A stretch of DNA of 64,000 nucleotides from Saccoglossus kowalevskii (lineage: Eukaryota > Hemichordata > Enteropneusta > Harrimaniidae). Made by a program: the position numbers and the translations under genes. Below the pieces are notes generated by a model. It did no database searches. It was not told the origin of the DNA and saw only the letters and a list, made by a program, of their open reading frames with translations. Positions 36,701-49,660 of this stretch are shown piece by piece. The stretch is from assembly GCF_000003605.2 (NCBI RefSeq), contig NW_003139317.1, positions 759,089 to 823,088 on the forward strand, in the 5' to 3' direction. The first letter of the stretch is position 1. Each line of letters starts with the position of its first letter.

Positions 36701-37632
36701 TTAACAGCATTGAAAATGATTAGTTGAGACAATGTTAAAGCCGAGCCAACTTTCTCGTTGGCTATCTGATTGCCATGTCTTTTCAATATCATATTTATAA
36801 AAGCAAGTAATGTGTCAGATACTGCATTATATTGACACTCAGGGTCAAATGAGCCATCATAGCATTTCTGTTTCTTGAGTATCCCTCTCCTCACAATAGT
36901 AGCAGCCTTTGATAAATACATGGCTTCTGTGTCAGATCTGTTCACATGCGCGAATTGCAAAGCTGTGCCAATGTCTCCTTCAAAAGCAAGCATGACTTCT
37001 CTACCTTCATCATATGCTCTGAGATCGGGGATTTGAGAAAGCAGTTGCTCCTTCAGTCTTGAAGAGTTAACTCTGTTAGGAACATAAGCCCCATTCTGTT
37101 CCAATCTCGAAGTATACAGTTTCACCAAGTCTGACAACCTGAATATGCAAGTGGTGTCTTCTCCATCAGTCCTAGTTTCTTCAATGTATGACGCTATCTC
37201 AGCTAAAGCAATACTTTCCATTAACGTTTGCTTTGTATTGCACTTGGCTTGCTTGCAAGTGCGCCTAGCTCGATTGTACAAAGCCACCAGATATTTCAAA
37301 TGGTAGTTGGCATCTAATGCATGCATGTCACTAGCAGCTAATTTAGCTAATAACTGTCTTTCTCATAGTTCTGTGGCACACCATTTTATCTTGTGGTTCA
37401 AATCAAGAGTACATGCTCGATTTAGGGATCCTTCAGGTTCGTCACAGAAAAAACACACTGTTGTATCCCTATTCCCACTAGAAAACCATGATTCCATGCT
37501 GGCACGAGTTTTTACAGGGCTTGCATGTGCTACAACACTTTCACTTAATTTTCGTTTTTGTGCTCTTTGGAGCTTGAGGGTGCTACAATTATTGTAGAAT
37601 GACTTGTGCCATTTGGCATCATTTCTTTTCAA
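33740..37632 (-). pseudogene. Large PIN/FEN1-like mobile-element protein, broken copy
   Basis: One long protein family is recognisable over about 3.9 kb. It has an N-terminal zinc-binding block (CFFCDEPEGSLNRACTLDL), a middle part with NYARWLPVHIRDMV and GGAVGLTENPAALRRWM, and then EEADTRLLLHIAHG, VDTDVLVLGIS and TVSAFSGRGKK. The C-terminal tail is Cys-rich. From memory this matches very common uncharacterised proteins of corals, molluscs and other marine invertebrates. The acidic motifs resemble PIN/FEN1-type metal-dependent nucleases (inference). The frame is interrupted about half a dozen times, so this copy is inactive. Confidence 0.65.
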
Positions 37633-38399
37633 TTACTTGACCTTCATGAAGTTTAGCTATATTAATGTTCATAGCTACATTTCCTAGTTTATGAAAACCA
37701 GACAAATTTTCAGACAGTTTATAGTATCCTGAACCTTGCTTATTTTTGCGGTTATACTGACAAATTAACTTTTCTTAACTGTTTTTGACACACGACACAC
37801 GACACTGGATGGAGCTATCTTGACTATTTCGCTGGCTACTTGTACTTGGACAGGATTCTAGTTCCATTTTACTCTCCAGTTATGTAGTGATATCTAACTT
37901 AAAATGTATCTTCACCTACAAGTAAAATGATTTCATAACTATTGTGCAAATTCTACCAGAATGTCAGTATAAACTATATAACTTGTGAAAAAGTCAACAC
38001 ATGAAGAATATTTACTCACTTACTGGAAGTGATCGATGAAGTCGTACTATGAGAATATACCAAATTATTTGTTATGGTACAATATACATGTACATGGAAT
38101 ACTTCTGGACTAAATTTGTCCAACCAACTAATGTCCTGCAGTGCATTAAAGTTCTTGTTTTACTGGGTTTTCCTGTTCCATCTGATAACATGGAGACTAC
38201 AACGCAAACCTGTTTTCCCAGAGGAACTAAGCGCGTGCGCAGTTTCTTTTGGCAACTTAGGGCGCTAATATTAAATAGCGTCAAGCCCTTGTTGCATTAC
38301 GCCATTTTTTGGAACAACCAAGATTGCGTTTTCATTTAAACATGTTTATATGTATTAATATTCACTATATATACATGTAGTATGTTATTCAAGATGTTA
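37633..38399. other. Upstream region of the PIN-like gene
   Basis: Noncoding part of the element between its gene and its right inverted end. It probably holds the promoter; no motif is clear. Confidence 0.4.
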
Positions 38400-39149
38400 T
38401 TTTTTGTCTTTCAAAATGTTTTTTTCACGGAACTCTCATTTGCACTCCAATGCATTTGTATACTAATCTGCATTTACAGATGAAGTTTACAATGAAATTT
38501 ATAACACTTGAACAATTATAAAAAAACAACATTTAATTTGTTATTCTCCACATTTCACTCCAAAACCCACTTTTCAGAGGAGAGTCAAATGCATGTTTAA
38601 GTGTCATATGCACTGCTTCTATAAATACGAGAGGCAGTTATAAATTTGGTATTTGTATTTTTTGACTAAAATGTTATTTTTTAAAACCAAAAAACAGTCA
38701 TCACAAACAATGTCCGCTATTGCTCTCAGTGAAATATGAATCTACATATTAAAGTGCATACATGTACTATATTGTATGTTTCTAAAACGAATTTAAACAT
38801 TTGTAAATCATTTATTATTATTTTCATATTTTTGAACCAAAATTTTATGTTTTTGTCCCAAAAGTCAGCTTTTAAAGGTGAGCTCAATGATAGTTCAAAC
38901 TTTATATGAATTGTCAAATCCAAATGTGTATATGTGTTAAATTTCACGAGTGTACTACAATTTAAACATTTTTAAATAATATATTTGTTAGTATCATAAT
39001 TTTTGACCAAAATGTAATATTTTACACCAAAAATCAGTCTTCACAGGCCAGATCTGCGGTGGGTCTCAATAGAATATGAATCTCCATATCAAAATGAAGA
39101 CCTGTACTAAATTTCATGCTTCTATCACAATTTGAACAATTCCATGCTT

Positions 39150-40545
39150 TTTTGGGTCTTATTTGCTGGACTATGATAGGCAATGTGATGATGCAGAGAG
39201 GAAGGCAATGGTGGCGTTGTTGAAGCAGCAAGCCGATTCCATAGAACTGATGAAGGAAAGATTAATGGTCAAAGATGTGACGGTACCATCGTCTGATGAA
39301 GGTGTCCCTGCTTTCGAACCTGCACTGCGTGACAAGACCATGTAACGGCCTCCAGGTCGATGTTATGTCTGCAGTGAGTTGGGTCACATGGCCAAGCAGT
39401 GCCCAGCCATATTGAAGGAGGTCAATTGCTACACCAACGCACCAACAAGGGCAATGGTCATAGTCATGTTGACCTCCTCCCTGAAGGTTATGGCAAACGA
39501 TGTGGCATACTTGCATCAAAACAGGGCAAAAAACCACTTGATGGCGAATTGTGTATGGAATCTTTTGGTTGGATCAAATCGTGAGGGTTCTGTTTTTATC
39601 GGAGGAGTCAAATGTGATTATTTACTGGACACGTGTTGGAAGGTCACGTCTGTAGGCAATGCTTTCTATCACAAACACCTTGCAGACATCAAAGCGAAGC
39701 CCCTTGATGATTCTTTTGTTGTCCCAGGAACTATTGGTGAGAGTTTGCCCTATGTAGGGTATATCAAGGTCACTTTTCTTCGCTCGATGTTTGATGTCAA
39801 GTGGGAGTATCACATGTTGGTATTGATGGCAGCCTATAATTAGTACAACTGCATAGTACTGCTTACTGCTGGTACTGCTTGACTGGTATGCGGGAAGCGA
39901 GTTGTCTGGTCAGTCCAATAGGATAATGTCCATACGAATGTCTAGACTAGGCAGAGGGACTTGTCGTGCACTCAAGCCCAGAGACAAGTTTGTTGGTCCT
40001 ACTGGTCATACCGGTGAGGTTAAAGCTATGTGTAAGACGCTGCTTATGGTGCAACCTGATACTGATCACATTGTTTGGGGCAAGGTGCATGGTGGGACAA
40101 GTACAAGTACGTGTGGAGCCCAGTGACAAAACAGCATGTGATATAGCAACAAGTCCAATGGCCTGCGTGTTGAGTTGCAACAAGAAGAATTCGCACATGC
40201 CAGTGAGGATCAGTAACACTACAGATAGACTTGTGATTGTTAGATTGGGTGCGATCATTACAGCGCTGTATTACAGATAGAACACCTTGGGCGTGATGCA
40301 ACCTCCCAGAACACTGGTATGGGAGAAGTTGATGACGCGAGTAAGCCATTTTATGTAAACTGAGTGAAGTATGAACTGTCCCAAGCCCAGCTCCATGCAC
40401 ATCAGTTAGCTGAAGTGAGGGACTGTTTTGAACACTATGCAGATGTTTTCTCCAAACACGGCCATGACTTAGGGTCTTGCAATCTGAAGAAGCATAATAT
40501 GGCTGACGAATGATGAGCCAATATGCGTGTACCCCCTACCCGATA
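39150..40545 (+). mobile_element. Gypsy-like LTR retrotransposon fossil, gag to protease part
   Basis: A CCHC zinc knuckle (CYVCSELGHMAKQCP near 39,366) marks gag. It is followed by a retroviral-type protease region (FIGGVKCDYLLDT near 39,600; GESLPYVGYIKV near 39,740) and a start resembling the Gypsy reverse transcriptase leader (YADVFSKHGHDLG near 40,440). No reverse transcriptase body, integrase or 3' LTR follows, so it is a 5' fragment. It is broken in several places. The inverted-end element at 33,031-39,150 appears to have inserted into it. Confidence 0.7.
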
Positions 40546-41199
40546 TAAAAAACTAAGACTTTGCATAGAGGTGTAGAACATTGTTTGTATCATATTGCGA
40601 AGTGTATCATAACTATTTTATAAACCTTTTCTATTCAAAGCAGCAGCTAAAAACTAACATGTATTTATGCTTTTAAAGCAAAACAAATCGAATGCCAGTC
40701 GGTCATCTGACTTCGATATTAAAGCAAATTAAAAAGTAAAAAAATATGAACCAATTAGGTTTAAGGCACACGCGTTCGTGTAGCTTCCCTTTTTTCGTGG
40801 AAAACTTGGAATTCTTGTCAAAAACTACGTAACACCACGGTGTTAGAGAAGTACATTTTTTGTAGGTAGGTGGGGAGGAATGAATTATAATTACATTTTA
40901 CATGTATACCAAAGCAGCTAAAAAGCTTTTTTTCGAAAGAGAAGTTAAGTTTTAGTATGCCATCCACTGTTCTATTGCCTATGTCTATTGGCCTGTCATG
41001 ACGAAGCCAGTTGTCAATTGAGTGAAACAAAATTAGCTTTAACAACTCGGAACACAATATAATGAAAACCAAGTAAAAGGACAAATTAGTGAAATTGCTG
41101 AAATGTTATGCGACATAAAATCATTATAAATGCAGACATAATAATAATTTGAAAACTACCATTGAAATTAAATATTGATATATTGAAAGAATAAACATT
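40546..41199. other. Spacer sequence without recognised features
   Basis: Between the retroelement fossil and the inner end of the right arm. No gene or repeat recognised. Confidence 0.4.
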
Positions 41200-41206
41200 G
41201 TTAACA

Positions 41207-44200
41207 TTAATGAATCAAGGCGGGTGATCCATAGTAAATGTATCGACACATTTCTCCAAAAGTAGTGTTAAGGTACCTTATATTTTCTGCTGTGAAGTCG
41301 TAATCGAGATTTCTTCTCCGATATTTTCGAAGGAAAACATGAATAGAAAACCGTTCATCTTGCCAGTCGTATTTCTCTAGTAAAATTTTCTGCCATTGAT
41401 TCCAGGGAGGTCCGATCAGACTGGTTGGTTCAATGTGCAACAGATCCCAATGAGACTTTGCTAATTTATTTTGCATTCTGACAGAACTACATCCCCAGCA
41501 GGATTTAATGTAATTTTTGTAAGAGTTATAAAAATATCTTAAAAACCGAGAATTTTTTTCAGCGAAAATGATTCCATTACTCACAACGTCTTGGCTAGGC
41601 TTTGCAGCGACATAGTCATAATGGCGAAGTGGCTCTAAAGGCGCCAGCACAATAACATCAGTATCAAAGTATACACTTCCCATTTCTATCAATATCTGGA
41701 GCCTAGCAATGTCTGCAGAGTGTTCAGGCCATTTTGGATTAAGAGTGTGATTAAAAACGGTTGTTGGCGCAGTTCTGTTGATGACTTCTAAAACTGGTAT
41801 AAGCTGTTTAGCTTGAAACCACCATTTGTTATCTGGCTCACAATCAGTGTGAAAGAGAATACGCTCAGGTCGCATACTTCTGTGAACGCTCAGTATACTA
41901 ATCAGGTTCTCAAAACGAAATTTATGACAGGTAAACCAAATAAAATGTGCGATATTTGGAACTACCATTTTATCGTGTGGTTTCAAGTTACCATAGAGTG
42001 CTCCTTGTTTAGTAGAATCACCAGTTACATTACGTCTCAATAGTGACACCTTACAGGGATTACGAACAGATATTTCATTCAAACACATGGCAGGTGTGGG
42101 AGTGATTTTATTCTGTGTATTCTCACAGCGTTGCACCTGAAATTAAAACAGATTCGTCAGATAAATTGTATTTGATATGAAAAACCAACCCCACGCCCGA
42201 GACACAAAAAAATAGCCCCCCCCCCCCAAGACAACATTTATTTTAACTCAAAAAGTTATATTCCATGTATTTTATTACATATTACATCGTGACAGAGAGT
42301 GCGTTATGAAAATTATTGGAATGTATAGATCTTCAAACTAAATTCATCTTAAATTTGCCAATCTAACACTGGCTAAACGGGAAAGCACTTGGCCTAAAAA
42401 TAAACATGACAATAAATTTGAAGGTATATTTGCAACATTTCATCCAGAATGTTATTCTTAATATATTTTAATATATTGTACTTAGGCAGAAGGGAAATAG
42501 TGCAGTGGTTTCCAGCATGTGGTAAATAATATAAAGTTCTGTATTTCTGTAGTTGTGCCTGTAGTTGTGCTTTTAAATACATCTTATTGGAGTATATATA
42601 ATAAAGTATATGTAACATTTAATGTAACCTAACTGTAATTGGATAAACATATGCTCTATTGTTTGATTAAATTGGCTCTGACAGTTACGTATTATATTTG
42701 AGATTTGAATCACTTCCACTTATGTATGCGTGATGGAGAAGGTTGTAAACACAATACTTTTTCATGTATTCATAAATTAATCCCTGGATTCTTGAAAACA
42801 GTCCCCAATCCATGCCCTCGATCGAATTGGCTCTGACTGTTAAGAATTTATTTGAGATTTGAATCAATTCTACATTAATCATAATATAAATTAATATTAT
42901 CAAAGCCCAACTAGACCATAATATACAATAGCGATATTCATATGTATTCATACACGATATAATGAAGAAGTGTGGAAGAGTGGCAATAATTAGTCTATAT
43001 CATGTGTCACATATGTATGTCAATGTCTCCAGATTGTCAGATGAATCATGTAAACAGATAGTGTTATAACACATAACAACCTGCTGAACTTGAAATCACC
43101 AAATTACCATGTTCCAATTTAAACACAGAAAAGCACAATTATCTAAGAATTGGCATTGAGAAAAGTGAGCAAACTTAACAGTCACTGTGTACAGTCATAA
43201 ACAATATTATCATATTGAACTCAGGTAAAAACAAAATACAAGACTGATTTTTGGGATACAAACCTTAAACATTATTGAAATATATAGTACTTAGTTCTAT
43301 ACATGTGAAAAAGCACGGCTTGGAAGTTCTGTGTATGTTTACACTCTCGCAGCAAAAACTAATATTGGGAACAACCATACATCTCTACATAGAAGTACAC
43401 AATATTTTGATACACACTATCTGCCAAAATGTACAAATCCGCCAAAATCCATCACAAGGTGAAAAGTAATAAAAGCAGCCTGCTCTTATTAATACAACAC
43501 AGTCAACACTCGCATTATATCCAGTCATTATACATCAAACCAATACCCTCTGATACACTTTGTCAGACGACCATCTTAAATTGAATTGTGACACATAAAA
43601 CTTTTGTGTGCTAAGATACAATTGTATGTGAACTAAGTTTGGACCTAATTGAACCGCGTGAATTTGAAATATAAACAAAATTATTGCCAAACAAAAAGGG
43701 TGTTAGTCAATCATGTTTGGTAGAATCTCGACAAAAATCTTTGTGAAATAATTTCCTGAATCTGTACCAAATTTGAATAAACCTATTGATTGCATGTTTA
43801 ATTGATAAGAAAAATGAACAAAGAAAGTATGTGGCTGAAAAAATAAACCGCCAGTAGACCAGATTTAATACCAGATTTTCATCTGGCGAGTATAACAAAT
43901 AATTAAAATTGTTATTTGTTTTATATAAAATATATAAAATATATAAATAATTGCATTTTAAAGAAAATTCACTGTCATGATATAGAGTATTTGAAAACGT
44001 ATTGTATTTCTTTCATGAAAAGTGGAATTAAACTTAATTGTCAATTGGAGAGGAAGTTTCAATCTGAACCAGGTAAATATACTACATTGCTGCTAAAGAT
44101 ACGTATTTGAGTTGANNNNNNNNNNNNNNNNNNNNNNNNNNNNNNNNNNNNNNNNNNNNNNNNNNNNNNNNNNNNNNNNNNNNNNNNNNNNNNNNNNNNN

Positions 44201-47200
44201 NNNNNNNNNNNNNNNNNNNNNNNNNNNNNNNNNNNNNNNNNNNNNNNNNNNNNNNNNNNNNNNNNNNNNNNNNNNNNNNNNNNNNNNNNNNNNNNNNNNN
44301 NNNNNNNNNNNNNNNNNNTTTTTATCTCGTAAAACACTTTAATAATAGGAGTTGCAAATCGTAACGACAATCAAAATGACTTCTTATTTAGTATTATTCT
44401 TGCAAGCAATTATTACAAACCTATCAGAAATTCTTCATTTTAATGCCATATCAAACTTCAATCATATTCTCACATAATTTGAACTTTTGGTCTCACAACA
44501 ACCAAGAAAAAAAGTGTATCGTTGCATGAATGCTAGCAGTAATTTGTCAATTGTTAACTGGATTACGTGTATGGACGTTTCAAAATGATAATAAAGTTAG
44601 TTATATCATGCAAACCCTGTATTACGATTGACTACATCTCCATTTCAACGGTGCAAAAAACTGCCACACCTCAAGTCAAACCTTGAATGATTGATATTAT
44701 AATTATTGTGAATATATTTAAACGACGGTTAAACTATTCAGAATAAACTTTAAAGGTTTTCATACCCGCGATAACACAAGCCAAAAACTTGTTTTGCTTA
44801 ACCTAAGAAATGAACTATTTAAATCGACAATGAAGGTATACCGTCAAACAACGTTTGGTAAAAGACAGAAAATCTATGTTTCAATCAGCCAGTTATTAAA
44901 TCACACTAATTTCCCTGACAAAACACAGTTTAGACTACCCACAGCAAATGTACGGGGTATACTGCCACTAGGCGTGCCAATAGCTTCGGCCTATTACATA
45001 TAATATTATAGTCGTGACGATATAAGAAATCGCTCTCGGAAGCATGCATTATTTGGTAGTTTTTCTCTATTTTCATGACATTCCACAGTGCGTAGGCTTG
45101 CATGAAGTCTACAGGTTTATTCGTTATAAAGAAAATAAACAAGAGACTGTGTGCAAATCTACCCAGTCCCCTGAAAAGTAACTTAAATAGCCATGATGCA
45201 CACCATCATATCGTACTAGCCCTTTCAACATGGGAAATATAAAATGGAATTAACCACCATATTAGAATAAACATTTTCTGAAAATTAAGAATCATAATAA
45301 TATATTTGTCGTTCAAGTATTCTTGAGAAACATTTGAAATGTCCACATGTTTACCATATCTGCACGTTAAGAATGTTGGAACATTCGAATATTCAAATTT
45401 ACCAGTAACAGGAACCCAGTAATATTGATCAAATATATTCACTAAAAATCGACCAATGGAAAATGATTTTTTTAATTTATTTATCAAATTTCGTTGAAAT
45501 CTGAGAAGGTTTTAAAATTGACTAGCTAATATGCAAATTATTTTATTAATATGCACGGATAGTAACCAAGAACTAGGTTTGTGCATTAACACAGAATAGT
45601 TTGAAATCTGTAGATATTATCAGTTATATATCATCGATATAGCATATTAATTAGGTCACACGACCATATCATATCACTTGTCTCTTCTCAACACTATAGC
45701 ACGGATTGCATGTTCCTACAGGAACATTGCTTGAGATATTACAGTTAAAATATTAATCATCTGATATAATTATCATAGCTGATGTTCAATACTTTCATTA
45801 TAGTATTGGTTGCAAGTTTCTATTTACAAGTGCATAAGATATAACAGTTGTGCATATTATTGAGATTACTTGACTGTATATGGTCATCTAATATTTCAGT
45901 TAAATCTCATATTTCATTCAAATACCTTCATTATAATATACTGGTTGTATACTATCTCACAGCAATAGTGCTTGAGTTATGTTATGAATAATAAAGTTAT
46001 GAATATAAATGAAGACACTGGCTGACTGTCCCTATCTGTATGTAACAGTCGTGATATATTACATACATGCATATAAAGTTTGAGAAAACTCTACGAGATA
46101 ATCAGTGTGTACAATGCATTTACATTTAGGAAGAAGGAGGTCAGTAACTTGAATGAACATGCTTTTGTTTGAAATGTACAATGTTTTTGGTATGTTGTAA
46201 ATTGGCATACTTTTTTGACTCTCGTGTGCGAAGCACAAAAAGGAGTCTTTGCAGCTACGCTGTCTGTATGTCTGTATGTATGTCTGTCTGTATGTATGTA
46301 TGTATGTCACTTTTTTTGTTCCACCGTTATCTCAAGAACCACTAATCAAATGTTGATGAAACTTGGCACATACATGCTCTGGGATAATGCGCAGAGTTGA
46401 TTAGGTTTTGGTAAAATCCATGAATATTAATTACCTAATTTGCATGATAATTAACTGATTTTAAGCCGTTCCATGACTGTTCCACTGATATTTGAAGAAC
46501 CACTCATTGGATTTTGATGAAACTTGGCACATGGATGCTCTGAACTAATGCGCAGATTTGAATAAATTGGGTAAAAAAAAAATTTATATTAATTACCTAA
46601 TTTGCTTAATATTTAATCAATTTTTGGCTTTTCCACTGATATCTCAAGTACTAATCATAATATTTCAATAAAACTTGGTACATTAATGTCATATGATACT
46701 TCACAGACCTGATAGTTTTTAGGGTAATATCAGTACATATTAATTACCTAATTTGCATTTCAAGTAGTAATGATCATATTTCAATGAAACCTGGTACTAG
46801 TACATAGTTACTTGAGGACTGTGCAGAGACCTAATTAGTTTTTGGGGTAAATATTTGAGCATATTAATCACCTTATTACCATAATTAGTTAATTTTTAGC
46901 TTTTCACCTGTACTAATTATCACATTTCGATGAGACTTGCAACATAGATCTTCACGGACTATGCAGAGACCTGAATAATTTCGGGGTAAATAATTGTGCA
47001 TATTAATTACCTAATTTGCATAATTAGTTAATTATTTGCTGTTCCATGGCTGTTGCACTTATGTCTAAAGAACCACTCATTGGATTTTAATGACACTTTT
47101 AAAGAGTACTCATCATCACATTTCAATGAACCTAGGACTATACACCATATTAGTAAATACTTATGCTTCTTAATCACCTACCGGTAATTAACATAATTAA

Positions 47201-48401
47201 TTAATTAATACAGGTATCTCAAATACTGATCACAAGATTTGAATAAAATTTGGTACATAAATACTCTAGGACAATAGACAGCCTGATTAATTTTGGGTTA
47301 AAATCTGTTCATATAAATTCTCCAATTAGCATAATAATTAATAATCTTTTGGTTCTAATCACATTTCAATGAAACTTGGTACATAGATATTATATTACGC
47401 AGATCTTATTACTTTTAAATTGTGCAGACCTTATTAGTTTTACACTTACATCTGTTGCTATTAGTTACGTTATTTGCATAAGATTTTCCCATCAATATCT
47501 CAAGTTCAAGTAATTTTGAATTAATTTTTAATGTGTCTCCATTATTCTCTGCACACGGGAGTTCTTTCTAAGCTTTCTTTGATTTATTGGTAGGCTTCGA
47601 CTGGTCGGTATTTGAGAATTCTACGTTTTCCGTTTAAAATTGTTGTCTGAAGACTATTTGCAGAAACAACGTCACTTAGATTACAATTGACTGTGAAAAT
47701 GAAGACCCACACAGGTTCAATGTTGTTATCTTTGAGAAATTTAATATGGCATAACAATTTTGGTGGCCATCAATGTTTTTATTAGCGGATAGTTTCTATG
47801 CCACTGATTGTACAAAAAATTTATTGATTTGTTTGATTTGGGGTTCATTGGCCACATTCCCTATTTATGGACGTTGTGTTCTTACATGTTCTATCATGGA
47901 AGGACTGTGTCGTGGCATCGCCAATTTATATTGTCGACTGCATATATCCTTCATATTGTGGTACAATTATAACAACTAGCAGTTGTCTGACAATAAAAAT
48001 AAGTGAAGTAGCTTAAACTAATGAATGTTAATATATGTGATGTATTGGCAAATAACACTAAGCTAGTACAATTGCAGCCATAAGTTGGTGAAATAACAGG
48101 GCCATGTCTTCCTATCTGCCAACACGAGATTGTCGTGACGTTTGTATAGTAAGTTTAAATGACATTGTGTACCAATATAAATCCACATGAACAGACTAAA
48201 TCACGGCAAAATGCACCTCGTCTCGTTAATAATAAACACGTTACTCTGTTCATTACAAACCTTGTTTAATGACTGCAGACCAACCACGTACATGGCAGCA
48301 AACATATAACACACCGCCAGACAAACAGTTGCGAGAAAAAAGACTGGTAATGTAAGTTTCCGTCGTAGCGTACGTCCTAGACAACCAACTCCCTCCGTCA
48401 T
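41207..48401 (-). CDS. Type II glycosyltransferase with DXD motif (Gly_transf_sug/GT32-like)
   Basis: Proposed exons are 48401-48261 (47 codons, phase 0, donor AAG|GTTTGT) and 42136-41207 (acceptor tttaatttcag), giving 356 residues, typical for Golgi glycosyltransferases. Exon 1 gives a basic tail (RTLRRK) and an anchor (LPVFFLATVCLAVCYMFAAM). Exon 2 carries VPNIAHFIWF (about 106-115), HTDCEPDNKWW, and SVYFDTDVIVLAPLEPL with the metal-binding DXD as DTD at about 205-207. Four Asn-X-Ser/Thr sites lie in the lumenal part. It should transfer a sugar from a nucleotide sugar in the Golgi; donor and acceptor are unknown, though A4GALT-like enzymes are the nearest named group. The link across the 6.1-kb intron rests on phase and on both parts missing or dead in the left arm. 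The catalytic exon alone is near certain. Confidence 0.75.
42207..42227. repeat. C homopolymer in the glycosyltransferase intron
   Basis: A run of about 13 C lies just upstream of the catalytic exon, in sequence shared with the left arm, where the run is absent. Length is error-prone in assemblies. Confidence 0.7.
43000..44116. other. Intron/arm sequence without recognised features
   Basis: Aligned to about 19,430-20,230 of the left arm; lies inside the proposed long intron of the glycosyltransferase gene. No exon seen. Confidence 0.45.
44117..44318. other. Assembly gap (run of N)
   Basis: About 203 undetermined bases. By alignment with the left arm the gap replaces roughly 18,730-19,430, so the true missing length may exceed the N count. 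Confidence 0.98.
44319..46212. other. Intron/arm sequence without recognised features
   Basis: The flanks align with the left arm (about 18,130-18,730). A stretch of about 1 kb (roughly 44,800-46,000) does not align well and looks private to this arm. No gene recognised. Confidence 0.4.
46213..47575. mobile_element. Right-arm-only element with CGTGTGC inverted ends
   Basis: It starts gactctcgtgtgcgaagcac and ends tctgcacacgggagttc, an inverted match around CGTGTGC. It begins with a (tgtctgtatgta)n stretch. Inside, units of about 120-160 bp repeat the words aatgaaacttggtacatag and taattacctaatttgcat. The left arm runs straight through this site (near 17,990-18,010). It has no coding capacity and looks like a nonautonomous element grown by internal tandem duplication. 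Confidence 0.75.
47576..48260. other. Arm sequence without recognised features
   Basis: Aligned with about 17,560-17,980 of the left arm; lies in the proposed glycosyltransferase intron. Confidence 0.45.
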
Positions 48402-49572
48402 TTTAGTGATTTTTACGATTGGAATGAATCCGATTACAGAAAACTGGCATCAATGGTGTGGGTTTGGGGTCCGTGTTACAGCAATCACTTACTCTGTTAA
48501 TATTTAATTATGCTTATATAAGTAGTCAATTACAATGACCTCGAGAATCCGTGGCAATAGTCAGACTATGTCTGAAATAAACCATTCAATGATTCATGTT
48601 TGGTAAATAAATGCAAATTATGTCCACCTTTTTACATTCACTTGATACACATTTATTTATTGCTCTAAGGAATATTTAAAATACAAGTTTGTATTATTAG
48701 TTTTAAAAAACAGTAAAATGATTGACAGTTCGAGGAGACTATCAGCGACTGCAGCTGTTTAATACTTGATCATAATTCCTTACCTCCAACTTCAAAGCAG
48801 CGCTAGCTTGCTTGTGTTTCTGGCTTCTGGGAAGTCAGTGCTAAACATTGTGAAATTTAAAAAAATTATTTGTTGATGAGGACTTCAAAATTAAATTAAC
48901 GCAGCCAATTATAAAAGTTGCCAAGATGGCATATTTACCAAAATAATCAATAAATCATACGAATGGTGATGATGCTCCTCGTAATATTGCAAGTACGTTA
49001 TTACTCAAAAATTGCAGTCTCTGAATTACTGATATCTGTGCACTGTTGCAACTTTCCAATAACCAAATATGCCGTCAAATTTAGTTAACACATTATTACA
49101 GCCACACACCCTTCTATATTTCATGTGAACCTGAAGTTGAAATTTATTGATTTTTATCGGAAAAGTGTGTAATAAAATCAAGATTTAATTGCTACCGATC
49201 ATCTGATTCACCTATAAAAGACTAAAGCTAATGTATTGTCAATTTATAATAAATTACATATAGCAGTCAGATCACGTGACTGAACGCAAAAGCACTCTCA
49301 AACAATCAATACCTTTGGTAACAACTAAATTTCACATCAATTGCGTTACAGAGGGGGATTTAGATGCAAAAAATCCAATGTTAAGAGTAAGACACGTGAC
49401 AGCTAGGATTTGTTGGCTCACATTCCAGTGTTGTAATAGAAAAATCATGAATATTTAATACAAAGCCTCATACTGTAACATAATGTTTGATACAAGCCTA
49501 ACCGTGTACTGCGTTCGAGAAATACATTTCCAAATAATGACAAACTGTAAGCTTGTTAACACTACCAAATAT
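48402..49572. other. Intergenic arm sequence
   Basis: Region between the glycosyltransferase start and the sulfotransferase 3' end (both minus strand). The former's promoter would lie near 48,410-48,600. Aligned with about 16,420-17,480 of the left arm; nothing else seen. Confidence 0.4.
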
Positions 49573-49578
49573 TTTATT
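49573..49578 (-). terminator. Poly(A) signal of the right sulfotransferase
   Basis: AATAAA on the minus strand, about 83 bases after the stop; same context as the left copy. Confidence 0.55.
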
Positions 49579-49660
49579 TGCCGAACGCATTGAATTCCGA
49601 ATCAAGCATTGCAATTCAGTGTTGTCTATTCATGATAAACATACTCTTTTAACAAATGGC

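Larger units (their letters stand above)
33031..39150 (-). mobile_element. Long-inverted-end element carrying a PIN-like protein gene
   Basis: Both ends share an inverted sequence. The left end reads caaattgtgatagaatcatg and the right end, reverse complemented, reads caaattgtgatagaagcatg. Similarity continues for roughly 700 bp inward, built of tandem units of about 170-200 bp. Between the ends lies one large minus-strand gene. The family is not one I can name. No clear target-site duplication was found. Similar words just outside (tagtccagcggataag left; tagtccagcaaataag right, inverted) may extend the termini. Confidence 0.6.

Noticed and set aside
39262-40400. Minus-strand frames across the retroelement fossil
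   Set aside because: Opposite to the CCHC and protease signals on the plus strand; treated as shadows.
44059-44370. Frames spanning the N run
   Set aside because: Artefacts of undetermined bases.
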